Source: Pseudolabrys sp. Root1462 (GTDB lineage: Bacteria; Pseudomonadota; Alphaproteobacteria; Rhizobiales; Xanthobacteraceae). Taken from it: a DNA stretch of 64,000 nt. The notes below the pieces were generated by a model that made no database searches, was not told where the DNA came from, and was given only the letters and a program-made list of their open reading frames with translations. Below are positions 21,539 to 30,555 of the stretch, piece after piece; positions within the stretch are counted from its first letter, which is position 1, and each line of letters starts with the position of its first letter. The DNA lies in assembly GCF_001426945.1 (NCBI RefSeq), contig NZ_LMFS01000001.1, positions 1,813,487 to 1,877,486 of the forward strand, read 5' to 3'. The position numbers and the translations under genes were made by a program.

Positions 21539-22384
21539 ATGGGCGATCCTAAGGCCGATCCCGGCGCCGCGTCGGCAACCGACATCGATCCAACGGCGCG
21601 CGTCGCGTCCGGCGCCGTTATCGGCGCGGGCGTGCGCATCGGACCGTATTGTACCGTCGGTCCCGACGTGAAACTCGGCACCGGCGTCCGTCTCGTCTCG
21701 CATGTCAGCGTGACCGGCCATACCTCGATCGGCGAGCGCACCGTGGTTCAGCCGTTCACGTCTCTCGGCACGGCCCCGCAGTCCTTTGGTTATCGCGGCG
21801 GCCCTACGACGCTGACGATCGGCGCTGAATGCGACATCCGCGAACACGTCACCATGAACATCGGCACGGAGGATGGCGGCGGCGCCACCACCGTCGGCAA
21901 CAAGTGTTTCTTCATGGTCGGCAGCCATGTCGGCCACGACTGCCACGTCGGCAATAACGTCGTCGTCGCCAACAACACGCTGCTCGGCGGCCACGTCGAA
22001 GTCGGAGATTTCGTCGTGTTCGGCGGCGGTGCCGCGGTGCGTCAGTTCGTGCGGATCGGCGAGGGCGCCATGCTGGTCGGCCTCTCTGGTATCCGCGCCG
22101 ACGTCATTCCGTGGGGCATGGCGCAGGGCCCGCTCGCCTTTCTGGTTGGCCTGAACGTGGTCGGCATGCGCAGGCGCGGCAAATCGAAAACCGATATTCA
22201 TGCCCTGCGTTCGGCCTATCGCGCACTGTTTTTTGGTGACGGCGAATTCCGCGATCGCCTGCCTAAGGTCGAAGCCGAATTCGGCGGCAGTCCGCTGGTC
22301 GATCGCATGTTCGAATTCATCCGCGCCGGCAAGCGGCCGCTGACCATGGCGAGCCATCGCGATGAGGCGGACGGCGAGCCATGA
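21539..22384 (+). CDS. lpxA: UDP-N-acetylglucosamine acyltransferase
   Basis: 281-residue trimeric acyltransferase for the first step of lipid A synthesis. The left-handed beta-helix begins with IDPTARVASGAVIGAGVRIGP; the catalytic histidine lies in FFMVGSHVGHDCHVGNN, and REHVTMNIGTEDGGG is the conserved substrate loop. The C-terminal helical part has VVGMRRRGKSKTDIHALRSAYR. Its stop overlaps the lpxI start as ATGA, indicating coupled translation. Confidence 0.96.
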   Translation: MGDPKADPGAASATDIDPTARVASGAVIGAGVRIGPYCTVGPDVKLGTGVRLVSHVSVTGHTSIGERTVVQPFTSLGTAPQSFGYRGGPTTLTIGAECDIREHVTMNIGTEDGGGATTVGNKCFFMVGSHVGHDCHVGNNVVVANNTLLGGHVEVGDFVVFGGGAAVRQFVRIGEGAMLVGLSGIRADVIPWGMAQGPLAFLVGLNVVGMRRRGKSKTDIHALRSAYRALFFGDGEFRDRLPKVEAEFGGSPLVDRMFEFIRAGKRPLTMASHRDEADGEP

Positions 22385-23250
22385 GCGTCGTCGTGGCCGC
22401 GCCGCAAGACGGACCGCTGGCCATGATCTGCGGCGGCGGCAGCCTGCCGATGGCGGTTGCCGACCTGGTCCGCGCTCGGGGCCGGGAGGTCGTGCTGTTT
22501 CCGCTGGTGGGTGCCGCCGAGGGATTGCCGGTCGAGCGCTATCGGCATCACTGGATCTATATCGGCCAGATCAGCAAGTTCATGAGACTTGCCCGCGCCG
22601 CCGGTTGTCGCGACGTCGTCTTCATCGGCGCGGTGATCAGGCCGTCGCCGTGGCACACCCGTTTTCAGCTGCGCGACCTTTTGTTGTTGCCGCGCGCGCT
22701 CAAGGCGTTCCGCGGCGGCGATGATCATCTGCTGTCGGGCATGGCCCGGCTCCTGGAGGACGAAGGTTTCACGCTGCGCGGGGCGCATGAGGTGGCGCCG
22801 CAGATTCTCGCACCCGAAGGCGTCATGGGCGCCGCTCAGCCGGGCGAAGCCGATCGCACCGATACGGCGTTCGGCATGGCCTATCTCGATGCAGCGAGCC
22901 CATACGACATCGGTCAGGCGGTGGTGGTCGCCAATCGTCACATCCTCGCTGTCGAAGCGGTCGAAGGCACCGATCAGATGCTGACGCGGGTCGCCGAACT
23001 GCGCAGCAACGGCCGCATTCGCGCGGCCAAGGGTGGCGTTCTGGTGAAGGCGCCCAAACGCGGGCAGGACCGTCGCTTCGACCTGCCGTCGATTGGACCG
23101 CAGACCGTTGAGGGCGCCGCGCGCGCCGGCCTTGCCGGCATCGCCGTTGTCGGTGGCGCCACCGTTGTCGCCGAGGCCGACACGCTTGTGGCGAATGCAG
23201 ATCGGGCCGGTATCTTCATTCTCGGCTTGCCGCCGGGGTCATCGCCATGA
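22381..23250 (+). CDS. lpxI: UDP-2,3-diacylglucosamine pyrophosphatase LpxI
   Basis: 289-residue enzyme that hydrolyses UDP-2,3-diacylglucosamine to lipid X, the role filled by LpxH in E. coli; LpxI is the alphaproteobacterial form (former DUF1009). The N-terminal domain has LAMICGGGSLPMAVADLVRARG and HHWIYIGQISKFM; the C-terminal domain has DIGQAVVVANRHILAVEAVEGTDQM and a GVLVKAPKRGQDRRFDLPSIG active-site region. It lies between lpxA and lpxB with 4-base overlaps on both sides, which supports the assignment. Confidence 0.95.
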   Translation: MSVVVAAPQDGPLAMICGGGSLPMAVADLVRARGREVVLFPLVGAAEGLPVERYRHHWIYIGQISKFMRLARAAGCRDVVFIGAVIRPSPWHTRFQLRDLLLLPRALKAFRGGDDHLLSGMARLLEDEGFTLRGAHEVAPQILAPEGVMGAAQPGEADRTDTAFGMAYLDAASPYDIGQAVVVANRHILAVEAVEGTDQMLTRVAELRSNGRIRAAKGGVLVKAPKRGQDRRFDLPSIGPQTVEGAARAGLAGIAVVGGATVVAEADTLVANADRAGIFILGLPPGSSP

Positions 23251-24455
23251 CGGCGGTGGCCCGCAAGCCGCAGGTCTATTTGGTCGCGGGCGAGGATTCC
23301 GGTGACCGGCTCGGCGCGGCGCTGATCCGCGCGCTGCGCCGGGCCCGCCCCGACATCGAATTCTCGGCGGTTGGCGGCAGCCATATGATCGACGAGGGCG
23401 TGCCAAGCCTGTTTCCGCTCGGCGAGCTGGCCATTATCGGCTTTGCCGCGATCGCCAGGAGCCTGCCCGCCATCCTCAAGCGCATCACACAGACGGCCGA
23501 CGCCGTCGTCGCGGCGAAGCCGGATCTGCTCGTCATCATCGACAGTCCGGAGTTCACGCACCGTGTTGCCCGCAAGGTGCGAGCCCGAGCGCCGGAGATT
23601 CCAATCATCGACTATGTCTGCCCGTCGGTGTGGGCGTGGCGGCCGTGGCGGGCGCGTTCGATGCGCGCTTATGTCGATCATGTGCTGGCGCTGCTGCCGT
23701 TCGAGCCGGAAGCCATGGCGCGGCTCGGCGGGCCGCCGACCGATTTCGTGGGTCATCCCTTGGGCGAGCAGGTGAGCGAACTGCGTCCTGAGGCGGGGCC
23801 GGCCAGCCGCCTCACGGGACAGCCCCTGCTTCTGGTCTTGCCCGGGAGCCGTTCGGGCGAAGTCCGACGCTTGGCGGACGTTTTTGGCGCGGCGCTGGGC
23901 CAGCTGGCGGCCCGGGTCGGGCCGTTCGAGGTGACCGTGCCCACCGTGCCGCGCCTGGAGGCTGTCGTCCGCGAATCCGTGGCGCGTTGGCCTGTCCCGG
24001 CCCGGATTGTGACCGAGATCGGCGATAAGCACGCCGCGTTTCGACGCGCGAGGGCAGCCCTCACCAAATCCGGCACGTCGACCCTCGAACTGGCCCTGGC
24101 GGGGGTGCCGATGGTGGCGGGCTATCGGGTCTCGCGGCTGGAGGAGTGGGTGGCCCGTCTCATGATCAAGGTGCCGTCCGCGATCCTCGCCAACCTGGTC
24201 CTTGGGGAGAACGTCGTCCCTGAGTTTCTGCAGCAGGACTGTACGCCAGAGCGGCTCGCTGGGGCCCTGGCGCCGCTCATGAGCGACACGCCGGAGCGGC
24301 GGCGCCAGGTTGAGGCCTGCGCCGGGCTCGACCGCATCATGGGCCTCGGGCAGGGCGCACCGAGCGACCGAGCGGCCGCCATCATACTGGCGGCGCTGCC
24401 CGAATTTAACCTTGAACCCCGCGAAAAAGTAGCATCCGGTCCGCGGACGGCGTAG
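23247..24455 (+). CDS. lpxB: Lipid A disaccharide synthase
   Basis: 402-residue GT-B glycosyltransferase (family GT19) joining lipid X and UDP-diacylglucosamine. The N-terminus has QVYLVAGEDSGDRLGAALI; DYVCPSVWAWRPWRA is a family motif; LLVLPGSRSGEVRR and SGTSTLELALAGVPMVAGYR form the nucleotide-sugar site. It is a peripheral inner-membrane protein. It overlaps lpxI by 4 bases and ends the lipid A operon; the following KAS III-like gene starts after it without a clear promoter. Confidence 0.96.
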   Translation: MTAVARKPQVYLVAGEDSGDRLGAALIRALRRARPDIEFSAVGGSHMIDEGVPSLFPLGELAIIGFAAIARSLPAILKRITQTADAVVAAKPDLLVIIDSPEFTHRVARKVRARAPEIPIIDYVCPSVWAWRPWRARSMRAYVDHVLALLPFEPEAMARLGGPPTDFVGHPLGEQVSELRPEAGPASRLTGQPLLLVLPGSRSGEVRRLADVFGAALGQLAARVGPFEVTVPTVPRLEAVVRESVARWPVPARIVTEIGDKHAAFRRARAALTKSGTSTLELALAGVPMVAGYRVSRLEEWVARLMIKVPSAILANLVLGENVVPEFLQQDCTPERLAGALAPLMSDTPERRRQVEACAGLDRIMGLGQGAPSDRAAAIILAALPEFNLEPREKVASGPRTA

Positions 24456-24513
24456 TTTGAACTTTCCGTTCCACACGTTATGTCCCTGGCACACGAAACT
24501 GGAACCGAGTCCT

Positions 24514-25551
24514 TTGCCTGTCCCCTCCCGCGCGTCCATCACCGCCGTTCATGGCTATGTCCCCCCGGACGTGCTCACCAATGCCGACCTTGCGCAGATG
24601 GTCGATACGACCGACGCCTGGATCACCGAGCGTACCGGCATCAAGGAACGGCACATCCTCAAGGGTGAGGGCCTCGGCACCTCGCACATGGGTGCGGAAG
24701 CGGTCCGCGGGCTGCTGCAAAAGACCGGCACCCACCCCAGCGAGATCGACCTCCTGATCTGCGCGACGACGACGCCGGACATGCAGTTCCCGTCGACCGC
24801 GAACCTGATCTGCGACATGGTCGGCATCAACAATATCGGTTCGTTCGACGTGCAGGCCGCGTGCTCGGGCTTTCTTTATTCGTTGACCATCGCCTCGCAG
24901 TTCATCGCCACGGGCACCGCGCGCAAGGTGATCGTGGTCGGCGCCGACAAGATGTCGTCGATCATGGACTATCAGGATCGCGCGACCTGCGTCATTTTCG
25001 GCGACGGTGCCGGGGCCGTGCTGCTCGAGCCCAACAATCAGGGTTATGGCATCATGGATGCGCTGATCCGTTCCGACGGTTCGGGCTCGATCCACTTGCA
25101 CCAGAAGGCCGGCGGCAGCCGCTTGCCGGCGAGCATCGAGACGGTCACGAAGCGCCAGCACTACGTCTATCAGGAAGGCGCGGCGGTTTATAAATACGCC
25201 ATCGCCAAGATGGCCGAGGTGTCCGGCGAGATCATGACGCGCAACAACCTGCGCGGTGATCAGATCGACTGGCTGGTGCCGCACCAGGCCAACAAGCGCA
25301 TCATCGAGTCGACGGCCGAACGTATGGGCCTGTCGATGGACAAGGTGATGGTGACGATCCACAAATACGGCAACACCACCAACGCCACGATCCCGCTGTG
25401 CCTGTGCGACTACGAGTCCCAGCTCAAGCCGGGCAACAAGCTGGTGCTGGCAGCCTTCGGCGGCGGCTTCACCTGGGCCGGTGTCTACGTGCAGTGGGGC
25501 TATGATGGTGGCAAAGCGCCGAAACTCAACGGCAAGGCCGGCCACGCCTGA
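24514..25551 (+). CDS. 3-oxoacyl-ACP synthase III (FabH) family protein, Bacteroidota-like
   Basis: Thiolase-fold condensing enzyme, 345 residues if started at TTG 24514. The KAS III triad is complete: Cys117 in DVQAACSGF, His257 in LVPHQANKR, Asn287 in KYGNTTNAT. FabH normally condenses acetyl-CoA with malonyl-ACP to start fatty acid chains. Several stretches (ITAVHGYVP, ERTGIKERHILKGEG, VVGADKMSSI, VLAAFGGGFTWAG) resemble Bacteroidota FabH more than rhizobial FabH as I recall them, and the usual rhizobial fabH sits with plsX and ihfA elsewhere. No ATG start exists near the N-terminus; TTG 24457 is the other option. Acquired by transfer and a second paralogue are both inference. It could start a special acyl chain for the neighbouring lipid A genes. 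Confidence 0.85.
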   Translation: MPVPSRASITAVHGYVPPDVLTNADLAQMVDTTDAWITERTGIKERHILKGEGLGTSHMGAEAVRGLLQKTGTHPSEIDLLICATTTPDMQFPSTANLICDMVGINNIGSFDVQAACSGFLYSLTIASQFIATGTARKVIVVGADKMSSIMDYQDRATCVIFGDGAGAVLLEPNNQGYGIMDALIRSDGSGSIHLHQKAGGSRLPASIETVTKRQHYVYQEGAAVYKYAIAKMAEVSGEIMTRNNLRGDQIDWLVPHQANKRIIESTAERMGLSMDKVMVTIHKYGNTTNATIPLCLCDYESQLKPGNKLVLAAFGGGFTWAGVYVQWGYDGGKAPKLNGKAGHA

Positions 25552-25624
25552 TCACTGATGATGGTGATGATGAACGGATCGCCAGCGGCATTCTGAAAAA
25601 GCCGCGGCGGGGGAAGGAAGCGCT

Positions 25625-26647
25625 ATGGCGAAACATCGCGTCGGCATCATCGGACTGGGCATGGCGCTCAAGCCGCATCTCACGAGCCTCGAAGAACTCT
25701 CCGACCGCGTCGAGATTGCCGCCTGCTTCACGCCATCGTCCGAGCGGCGCAAGGCGTTCGCCGCAGCCAGCCCGCATCCGGTTGTTGATAGCGTCGATGC
25801 TGTTCTCAACGACAAGACGATCGATGTCGTCTTCATCCTGACGCCACCGATGTCGCACCTCGATCTGGTCGAGCAGTGCGCCGCCGCCGGCAAGCACGTG
25901 CTGCTCGAAAAACCGATCGATTTCACCAGCGAGCGCGGCGCAAAACAGGTTGCGGCCATGTCAAAGGCCGGCAAGAAGTTCGCAATCATGCTGCAGCATC
26001 GCTTCCGCGATGCCTCGCGCAAGTTGCGTGCGGCGGTGAAAAGCGGCGAGCTTGGCGAACTGGTCTCGGCCTCGGCCTCGATCCGCTGGTGGCGGACCCC
26101 GGAATATTTCGCCCAGCCGGGCCGCGGCATGAAGGCACGGGACGGCGGTGGCGTGCTGATCACGCAGGCGATCCACACGCTCGATTTATTCCAGAGCCTG
26201 ACCGGGCCGGTCGCGCGTGTCACGGCGTTCGCCAAGACCTCGCCGCTGCGCAAGATAGATACCGAGGACATCGCCGCGGCCGCTGTCGAATTCGGCAACG
26301 GCGCCATTGGCACCATCGATGCGACGACCGTGTCCTATCCGGGCTTTCCGGAGAAGCTCGAGCTCGCTTGCGCCAACGCCACTGCGGTACTGAATGCCGA
26401 AACGCTGGATATCTATTACAAGAACGGTCGCCACGTGCATCACGAAGGCGCGGCGTCAAAGAGCGGCGGCGCCGATCCGATGGCCTTCCCGAATGACGCT
26501 CACAAGGCGCTGATCGTCGATTTCCTTGACGCCATCGACGGCAACCGCGAGCCCGAAGTCAGCGGCGCGGAGTCGCTCAAGGTCATGCGGCTGATCGAGG
26601 CGATGCTGGCGTCGGCCGAGCAGGGCCGGCCGGTTGCCCTCGGCTGA
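25625..26647 (+). CDS. Gfo/Idh/MocA family oxidoreductase
   Basis: 340-residue NAD(P)-dependent sugar or inositol-type dehydrogenase. The Rossmann start is RVGIIGLGMALKPHL, the family EKP motif is in HVLLEKPIDFT (Lys contacts substrate and cofactor), and the C-terminal alpha/beta domain has GGGVLITQAIHTLD, with the conserved His of the active site. AGGAAG precedes the ATG. Substrate unknown. It stands alone between the KAS III-like gene and the export operon, with gaps of 73 and 132 bases, so its partner genes cannot be named. Confidence 0.88.
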   Translation: MAKHRVGIIGLGMALKPHLTSLEELSDRVEIAACFTPSSERRKAFAAASPHPVVDSVDAVLNDKTIDVVFILTPPMSHLDLVEQCAAAGKHVLLEKPIDFTSERGAKQVAAMSKAGKKFAIMLQHRFRDASRKLRAAVKSGELGELVSASASIRWWRTPEYFAQPGRGMKARDGGGVLITQAIHTLDLFQSLTGPVARVTAFAKTSPLRKIDTEDIAAAAVEFGNGAIGTIDATTVSYPGFPEKLELACANATAVLNAETLDIYYKNGRHVHHEGAASKSGGADPMAFPNDAHKALIVDFLDAIDGNREPEVSGAESLKVMRLIEAMLASAEQGRPVALG

Positions 26648-26705
26648 CTTCGACTGCGTCACTGATTGCCATTGTTGCGCTAAATCAACGTCCCCGCGTC
26701 GGTAT

Positions 26706-26744
26706 CGGGCTAACCAGCCCGTGCGGCCGTCACACTACGTGACG
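26706..26744 (+). promoter_or_regulatory. Two adjacent inverted repeats upstream of the export operon
   Basis: CGGGCT-AACC-AGCCCG (26706-26721) and CGTCAC-ACTAC-GTGACG (26728-26744) are perfect 6-base-arm repeats within 40 bases, ending 35 bases before the GTG of the HlyD-type gene. The second has the size of a TetR- or MarR-type operator. No regulator gene is adjacent, so this is a candidate only; the first could also be a weak hairpin. Confidence 0.4.
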
Positions 26745-26779
26745 AGGACCGTGGTTCAGCCAGCAAAGGCATTATAGGC

Positions 26780-27850
26780 GTGGACAAGACACGAGCCTGG
26801 TTCCTGTGGGGCGTCATCGCGGCCGTGATCGTTGCCGCCGGGTATGGCGCGTGGCGCTGGTATGGCGCACCGCCGCTGCCGCCGGGGATTGCCAGTGCCA
26901 ATGGCCGCATCGAAGCGACCGAGATCGACATAGCGGCGAAGACGCCGGGGCGGCTCAAGGACATCATGGCCGACGAGGGCGACTTCGTCACTGCTGGGCA
27001 GGTGCTGGCGCGGATGGACACCGAGGTGCTCGAGGCGCAGTTGCGCGAGGCGCAGGCGCAGGTCAGGCGCGCCACCATCTCCATCGATACCGCGCGCAGT
27101 CAGGTGGTGCAGCGGCGGGCCGAGAAAGAAGCGGCCACCGCCGTGGTCGCGCAGCGCAAAGCTGAGCTTGACGCCGCGCAGAAGCGCTTTGAACGCTCCG
27201 ACCAACTGGCGAAGTCCGGCAGCGGCTCGATCGAGAACCTCGACAATGATCGCGCCCGCTACGAAGGCGCCAAGGCGGCGGTGAGTGCGGCCGAGGCCCA
27301 GGTCGCGGCCGTCACCTCCGCGATCAGCGCGGCCGAGGCCCAGGTGATCGATGCCGAAGCCGCGGTCGACGCCACGACGGCGACGGTCGATCGCATCAAG
27401 GCCGACATCAAGGACAGCACGCTGGTCGCACCGCGCGACGGCCGCGTGCAATATCGTGTGGCGGAGCCCGGCGAGGTGCTAGGCGCCGGCGGCAAGGTGC
27501 TCAACATCGTCGATCTTAGCGACGTCTACATGACCTTCTTCTTGCCGACCGGCTCCGCCGGCCGGGTCGAGATCGGCAGCGACGTGCATCTCGTCATCGA
27601 CGCTATCCCTCAATACGTGGTGCCGGCGCGCGCGACCTTCGTCGCCGATGTCGCCCAATTCACGCCGAAGACGGTCGAGACGGCCGAAGAGCGGCAGAAG
27701 CTGATGTTCCGCATCAAGGCCAGGATCGCACCGGACCTGCTGCGCAAATATATCCGCCAGGTCAAAACCGGCCTGCCAGGCACCGCTTATGTGCGGCTGA
27801 ACCCCGAGGCGAAATGGCCGCCGCACCTCGAGACCAAGCTGCCGCAATGA
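26780..27850 (+). CDS. HlyD-family membrane fusion protein (YhiI/YbhG-like)
   Basis: 356-residue periplasmic adaptor. One N-terminal membrane helix (about residues 7-25, [19 protein letters not shown]) is followed by a lipoyl-like half ([20 protein letters not shown]), a long Ala/Glu/Gln-rich coiled-coil hairpin (about residues 85-210), the second lipoyl half ([20 protein letters not shown]) and a barrel domain. Such proteins link an inner-membrane ABC exporter to an outer-membrane channel. The start is GTG at 26780. Its stop overlaps the next ATG, and gene order (HlyD, double-ATPase ABC with permease, second permease) matches E. coli yhiI-rbbA-yhhJ. Confidence 0.9.
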   Translation: MDKTRAWFLWGVIAAVIVAAGYGAWRWYGAPPLPPGIASANGRIEATEIDIAAKTPGRLKDIMADEGDFVTAGQVLARMDTEVLEAQLREAQAQVRRATISIDTARSQVVQRRAEKEAATAVVAQRKAELDAAQKRFERSDQLAKSGSGSIENLDNDRARYEGAKAAVSAAEAQVAAVTSAISAAEAQVIDAEAAVDATTATVDRIKADIKDSTLVAPRDGRVQYRVAEPGEVLGAGGKVLNIVDLSDVYMTFFLPTGSAGRVEIGSDVHLVIDAIPQYVVPARATFVADVAQFTPKTVETAEERQKLMFRIKARIAPDLLRKYIRQVKTGLPGTAYVRLNPEAKWPPHLETKLPQ

Positions 27851-30093
27851 ACGGGCCCGTGACCCCGGCGCCTGTTGCCCGGCTGCGTGACGTCGGACTG
27901 CGCTACGGCGCGGTGCAGGCCCTCGCCGGCATTACGCTCGATCTCGCTGCGGGCCGCATGGTCGGACTGATCGGACCTGACGGCGTCGGCAAATCGAGCT
28001 TGCTGGCGCTGGTGGCCGGCGCCCGCCGCGTGCAGAGCGGCGAGGTCGTGGTGCTCGGCGGCGATATGGCGAAGGCCAGCCACCGCGGCGCGGTCTGTCC
28101 GCGTATTGCCTACATGCCACAAGGTCTCGGCAAGAACCTCTACGCCATGCTGTCGGTGCGGGAGAATATCGATTTCTTCGCCCGGCTGTTCGGCCAGGAT
28201 GCGGCCGAGCGGGAGCGCCGCATCGCCGCGCTGACCGAGAGCACCGGGCTGGCGCCGTTCCTTGACCGCCCCGCCGGCAAGCTGTCGGGCGGCATGAAGC
28301 AGAAGCTCGGCCTGTGCTGTGCGCTGGTGCACGACCCGGACTTGCTCATTCTCGATGAGCCGACGACCGGCATCGATCCCTTGTCGCGCCGACAGTTCTG
28401 GGAACTGATCGGCCGCATTCGCGCCGGCCGGCCGTCGATGAGCGTCATTGTGGCCACGGCCTATATGGAGGAGGCCGCCGGCTTCGACTGGCTGATCGCC
28501 ATGAATGCCGGGTGCGTCATGGCCGAAGGCACGGTCGACGATCTGTTGCATCGGACGCAGACCACCAGCTTGGAAGCCGCCTTTATCAGCCTGCTGCCGG
28601 ATGAGCAGCGGCGCGACCATCGCGCCGTGGTGCTCAAGCCGCTGCCGGCGGATCGCACGAACATTGCCATCGAGGCGCGCGGCCTGACCATGCGCTTCGG
28701 CGATTTCGTCGCCGTCGATCACGTCAGCTTCAGCATCCCTCAGGGCGAGATCTTCGGCTTCCTCGGCTCCAACGGCTGCGGCAAGACGACGACCATGAAG
28801 ATGATGACCGGGCTGTTGCCGCCGAGCGAGGGCGAAGCTCGGCTGTTCGGCCTCGCTGTGGATCCGAATGATATGGAGACGCGCCGGCGCGTCGGATACA
28901 TGTCGCAGGGCTTCTCGCTCTATGGCGAGTTGACGGTGCGGCAGAACCTCGAACTGCATGCGCGCCTGTTCCAGATGCCCGCCGAGCAGATTCCGGAGCG
29001 CGTCACGGTGGTCGCGGAGCGTTTCGGGCTTGCCGGCCTCATGGACATGTTGCCCGGGCAATTGCCGCTCGGTCAGCGTCAGCGCCTGTCGCTGGCGGTC
29101 GCCATGATCCACAAGCCGTCGCTGCTGATCCTCGACGAGCCGACGTCCGGCGTCGATCCCGTTGCGCGCGACGCGTTCTGGCAAACTTTGATCGACCTGT
29201 CGCGCAACGACGGCGTGACCATCTTCATCTCGACCCATTTCATGAACGAGGCCGAACGCTGCGATCGCATTTCGCTGATGCACGCCGGCAAGGTGCTGGC
29301 CAGCGACACGCCGGCGGCGCTGGTCGCCAGACGCGGCGTCCGCAATGTCGAAGAAGCTTTCATCGCCTATCTTGAGGACACCGGCGAAGAGGCCCATCCG
29401 GATGCCGGACGGCTCTCCCTCCCGGCGGCCACGGCGCGGCCGGCGCCGCGCTTCTTCGAGCCGCGGCGCGTTCTGAGTTATGCCCGGCGCGAAACGCTCG
29501 AACTGCTGCGCGATCCCATACGCGCCACGCTGGCGCTGGTCGGCAGCATGATTCTGATGTTCGTCATGGCTTACGGCATCACCATGGACGTCGAGAACCT
29601 GACCTTCGCCGTGCTCGACCGCGACCAGACCACCACCAGCCAGAACTTCGTCCTCAACATCGAGGGCTCGCGCTATTTCACCGAGCGGCCGCCGATCACC
29701 GACTATGACGATCTCGACCGTCGCATGCGGGCCGGCGAGATCACCCTGGCTATTGAGTTGCCGCCGAATTTCGGCCGTGACCTGCGGCAACCGCGTGCAG
29801 ATCGGCGCCTGGATCGATGGCAGCATGCCAATGCGAGCGGAAACGATCGAAGGCTACGTGCAGGCCATGCACCAGGAGTGGCTCGGCGCTGCCGGCGGCA
29901 TGGCCGTGCCGGTCAACATCGCCATCCGCTACCGATACAACCCGGACGTCAAAAGCATCGTCGCCATGGTGCCGGCGGTGATCCCGATGCTGCTGATGCT
30001 CATTCCGTCGATGCTGACCGCGCTCAGCGTCGTGCGCGAGAAGGAACTCGGCTCGATCATCAACTTCTACGTGACGCCGACCACGCGGCTTGA
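27847..30093 (+). CDS. RbbA-like ABC ATPase-permease fusion, 5' part before a frameshift
   Basis: This frame encodes two full ABC ATPase domains and the start of an ABC-2 permease. Domain 1 has Walker [12 protein letters not shown], signature [10 protein letters not shown] and Walker [14 protein letters not shown]. Domain 2 has Walker [11 protein letters not shown], a degenerate signature LPLGQRQRL and Walker [14 protein letters not shown]. The first permease helix ([18 protein letters not shown]) follows near residue 570. After NFGRDLR at about 29787 this frame runs into an Arg-rich, non-homologous tail to 30093, while the proper continuation (VQIGAWIDG) is in the +1 frame. Start ATG 27847 overlaps the HlyD stop. 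An intact gene would run 27847-30553, about 900 codons. Confidence 0.85.
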   Translation: MNGPVTPAPVARLRDVGLRYGAVQALAGITLDLAAGRMVGLIGPDGVGKSSLLALVAGARRVQSGEVVVLGGDMAKASHRGAVCPRIAYMPQGLGKNLYAMLSVRENIDFFARLFGQDAAERERRIAALTESTGLAPFLDRPAGKLSGGMKQKLGLCCALVHDPDLLILDEPTTGIDPLSRRQFWELIGRIRAGRPSMSVIVATAYMEEAAGFDWLIAMNAGCVMAEGTVDDLLHRTQTTSLEAAFISLLPDEQRRDHRAVVLKPLPADRTNIAIEARGLTMRFGDFVAVDHVSFSIPQGEIFGFLGSNGCGKTTTMKMMTGLLPPSEGEARLFGLAVDPNDMETRRRVGYMSQGFSLYGELTVRQNLELHARLFQMPAEQIPERVTVVAERFGLAGLMDMLPGQLPLGQRQRLSLAVAMIHKPSLLILDEPTSGVDPVARDAFWQTLIDLSRNDGVTIFISTHFMNEAERCDRISLMHAGKVLASDTPAALVARRGVRNVEEAFIAYLEDTGEEAHPDAGRLSLPAATARPAPRFFEPRRVLSYARRETLELLRDPIRATLALVGSMILMFVMAYGITMDVENLTFAVLDRDQTTTSQNFVLNIEGSRYFTERPPITDYDDLDRRMRAGEITLAIELPPNFGRDLRQPRADRRLDRWQHANASGNDRRLRAGHAPGVARRCRRHGRAGQHRHPLPIQPGRQKHRRHGAGGDPDAADAHSVDADRAQRRAREGTRLDHQLLRDADHAA

Positions 30094-30553
30094 ATTTCTG
30101 CTCGGCAAGCAACTGCCATACGTCGTGCTGGCAATGCTGAATTTCCTGCTGCTGACGCTGCTGGCGGTCACTCTGTTCGGCGTGCCGCTAAAGGGCAGCT
30201 TCGCGGCGATGTCCGCCGGCGCGTTGCTCTATGTCGTTTCGGCCACCGCCATGGGGCTGCTGATGTCTTCATTCATGAGGAGCCAGGTCGCCGCCGTGTT
30301 CGGCACCGCGATCGTCACCTTGATCCCGGCGACGCAGTATTCCGGCTTCATCGAGCCGGTGTCGGCGTTGGAGGGCTTTGGCGCCATTGTCGGCGCCGTC
30401 TATCCGACCACGCATTTCCTGATCATCTCGCGCGGCGCCTTTGCCAAGTCGCTGGGCTTTGCCGAATTGCAGGCGTCGTTCGTGCCATTGGCGCTGGCGG
30501 TGCCGGTGCTGATCGGGCTTTGCGCCATGCTGCTGAAGAAGCAGGAGAGCTGA
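29825..30553 (+). pseudogene. RbbA-like ABC-2 permease part, 3' fragment after the frameshift
   Basis: Continuation of the RbbA-like gene in the next frame. It carries the rest of the ABC-2 permease: the periplasmic segment [16 protein letters not shown] and then about five membrane helices ([38 protein letters not shown] and others), with the conserved [17 protein letters not shown] and [14 protein letters not shown]. The family sequence is already recognisable from about 29798, before the first in-frame ATG (29825), which has no ribosome site. So it is a fragment rather than a separately designed gene, unless the frameshift is a sequencing error or is bypassed. It ends 2 bases before the next permease gene. 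Confidence 0.75.
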
Positions 30554-30555
30554 CG

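Noticed and set aside
25553-25573. A TGATGATGGTGATGATGA micro-repeat after the KAS III-like gene
   Set aside because: It is short, in a 73-base gap, forms no stable structure and could arise by chance or slippage.
27787-29826. A 679-codon open frame on the minus strand opposite the RbbA-like gene
   Set aside because: It is the mirror of a high-GC coding gene, with a composition full of Gly, Arg, His and Gln and no recognisable domain, while the plus strand has two complete ABC ATPase domains.
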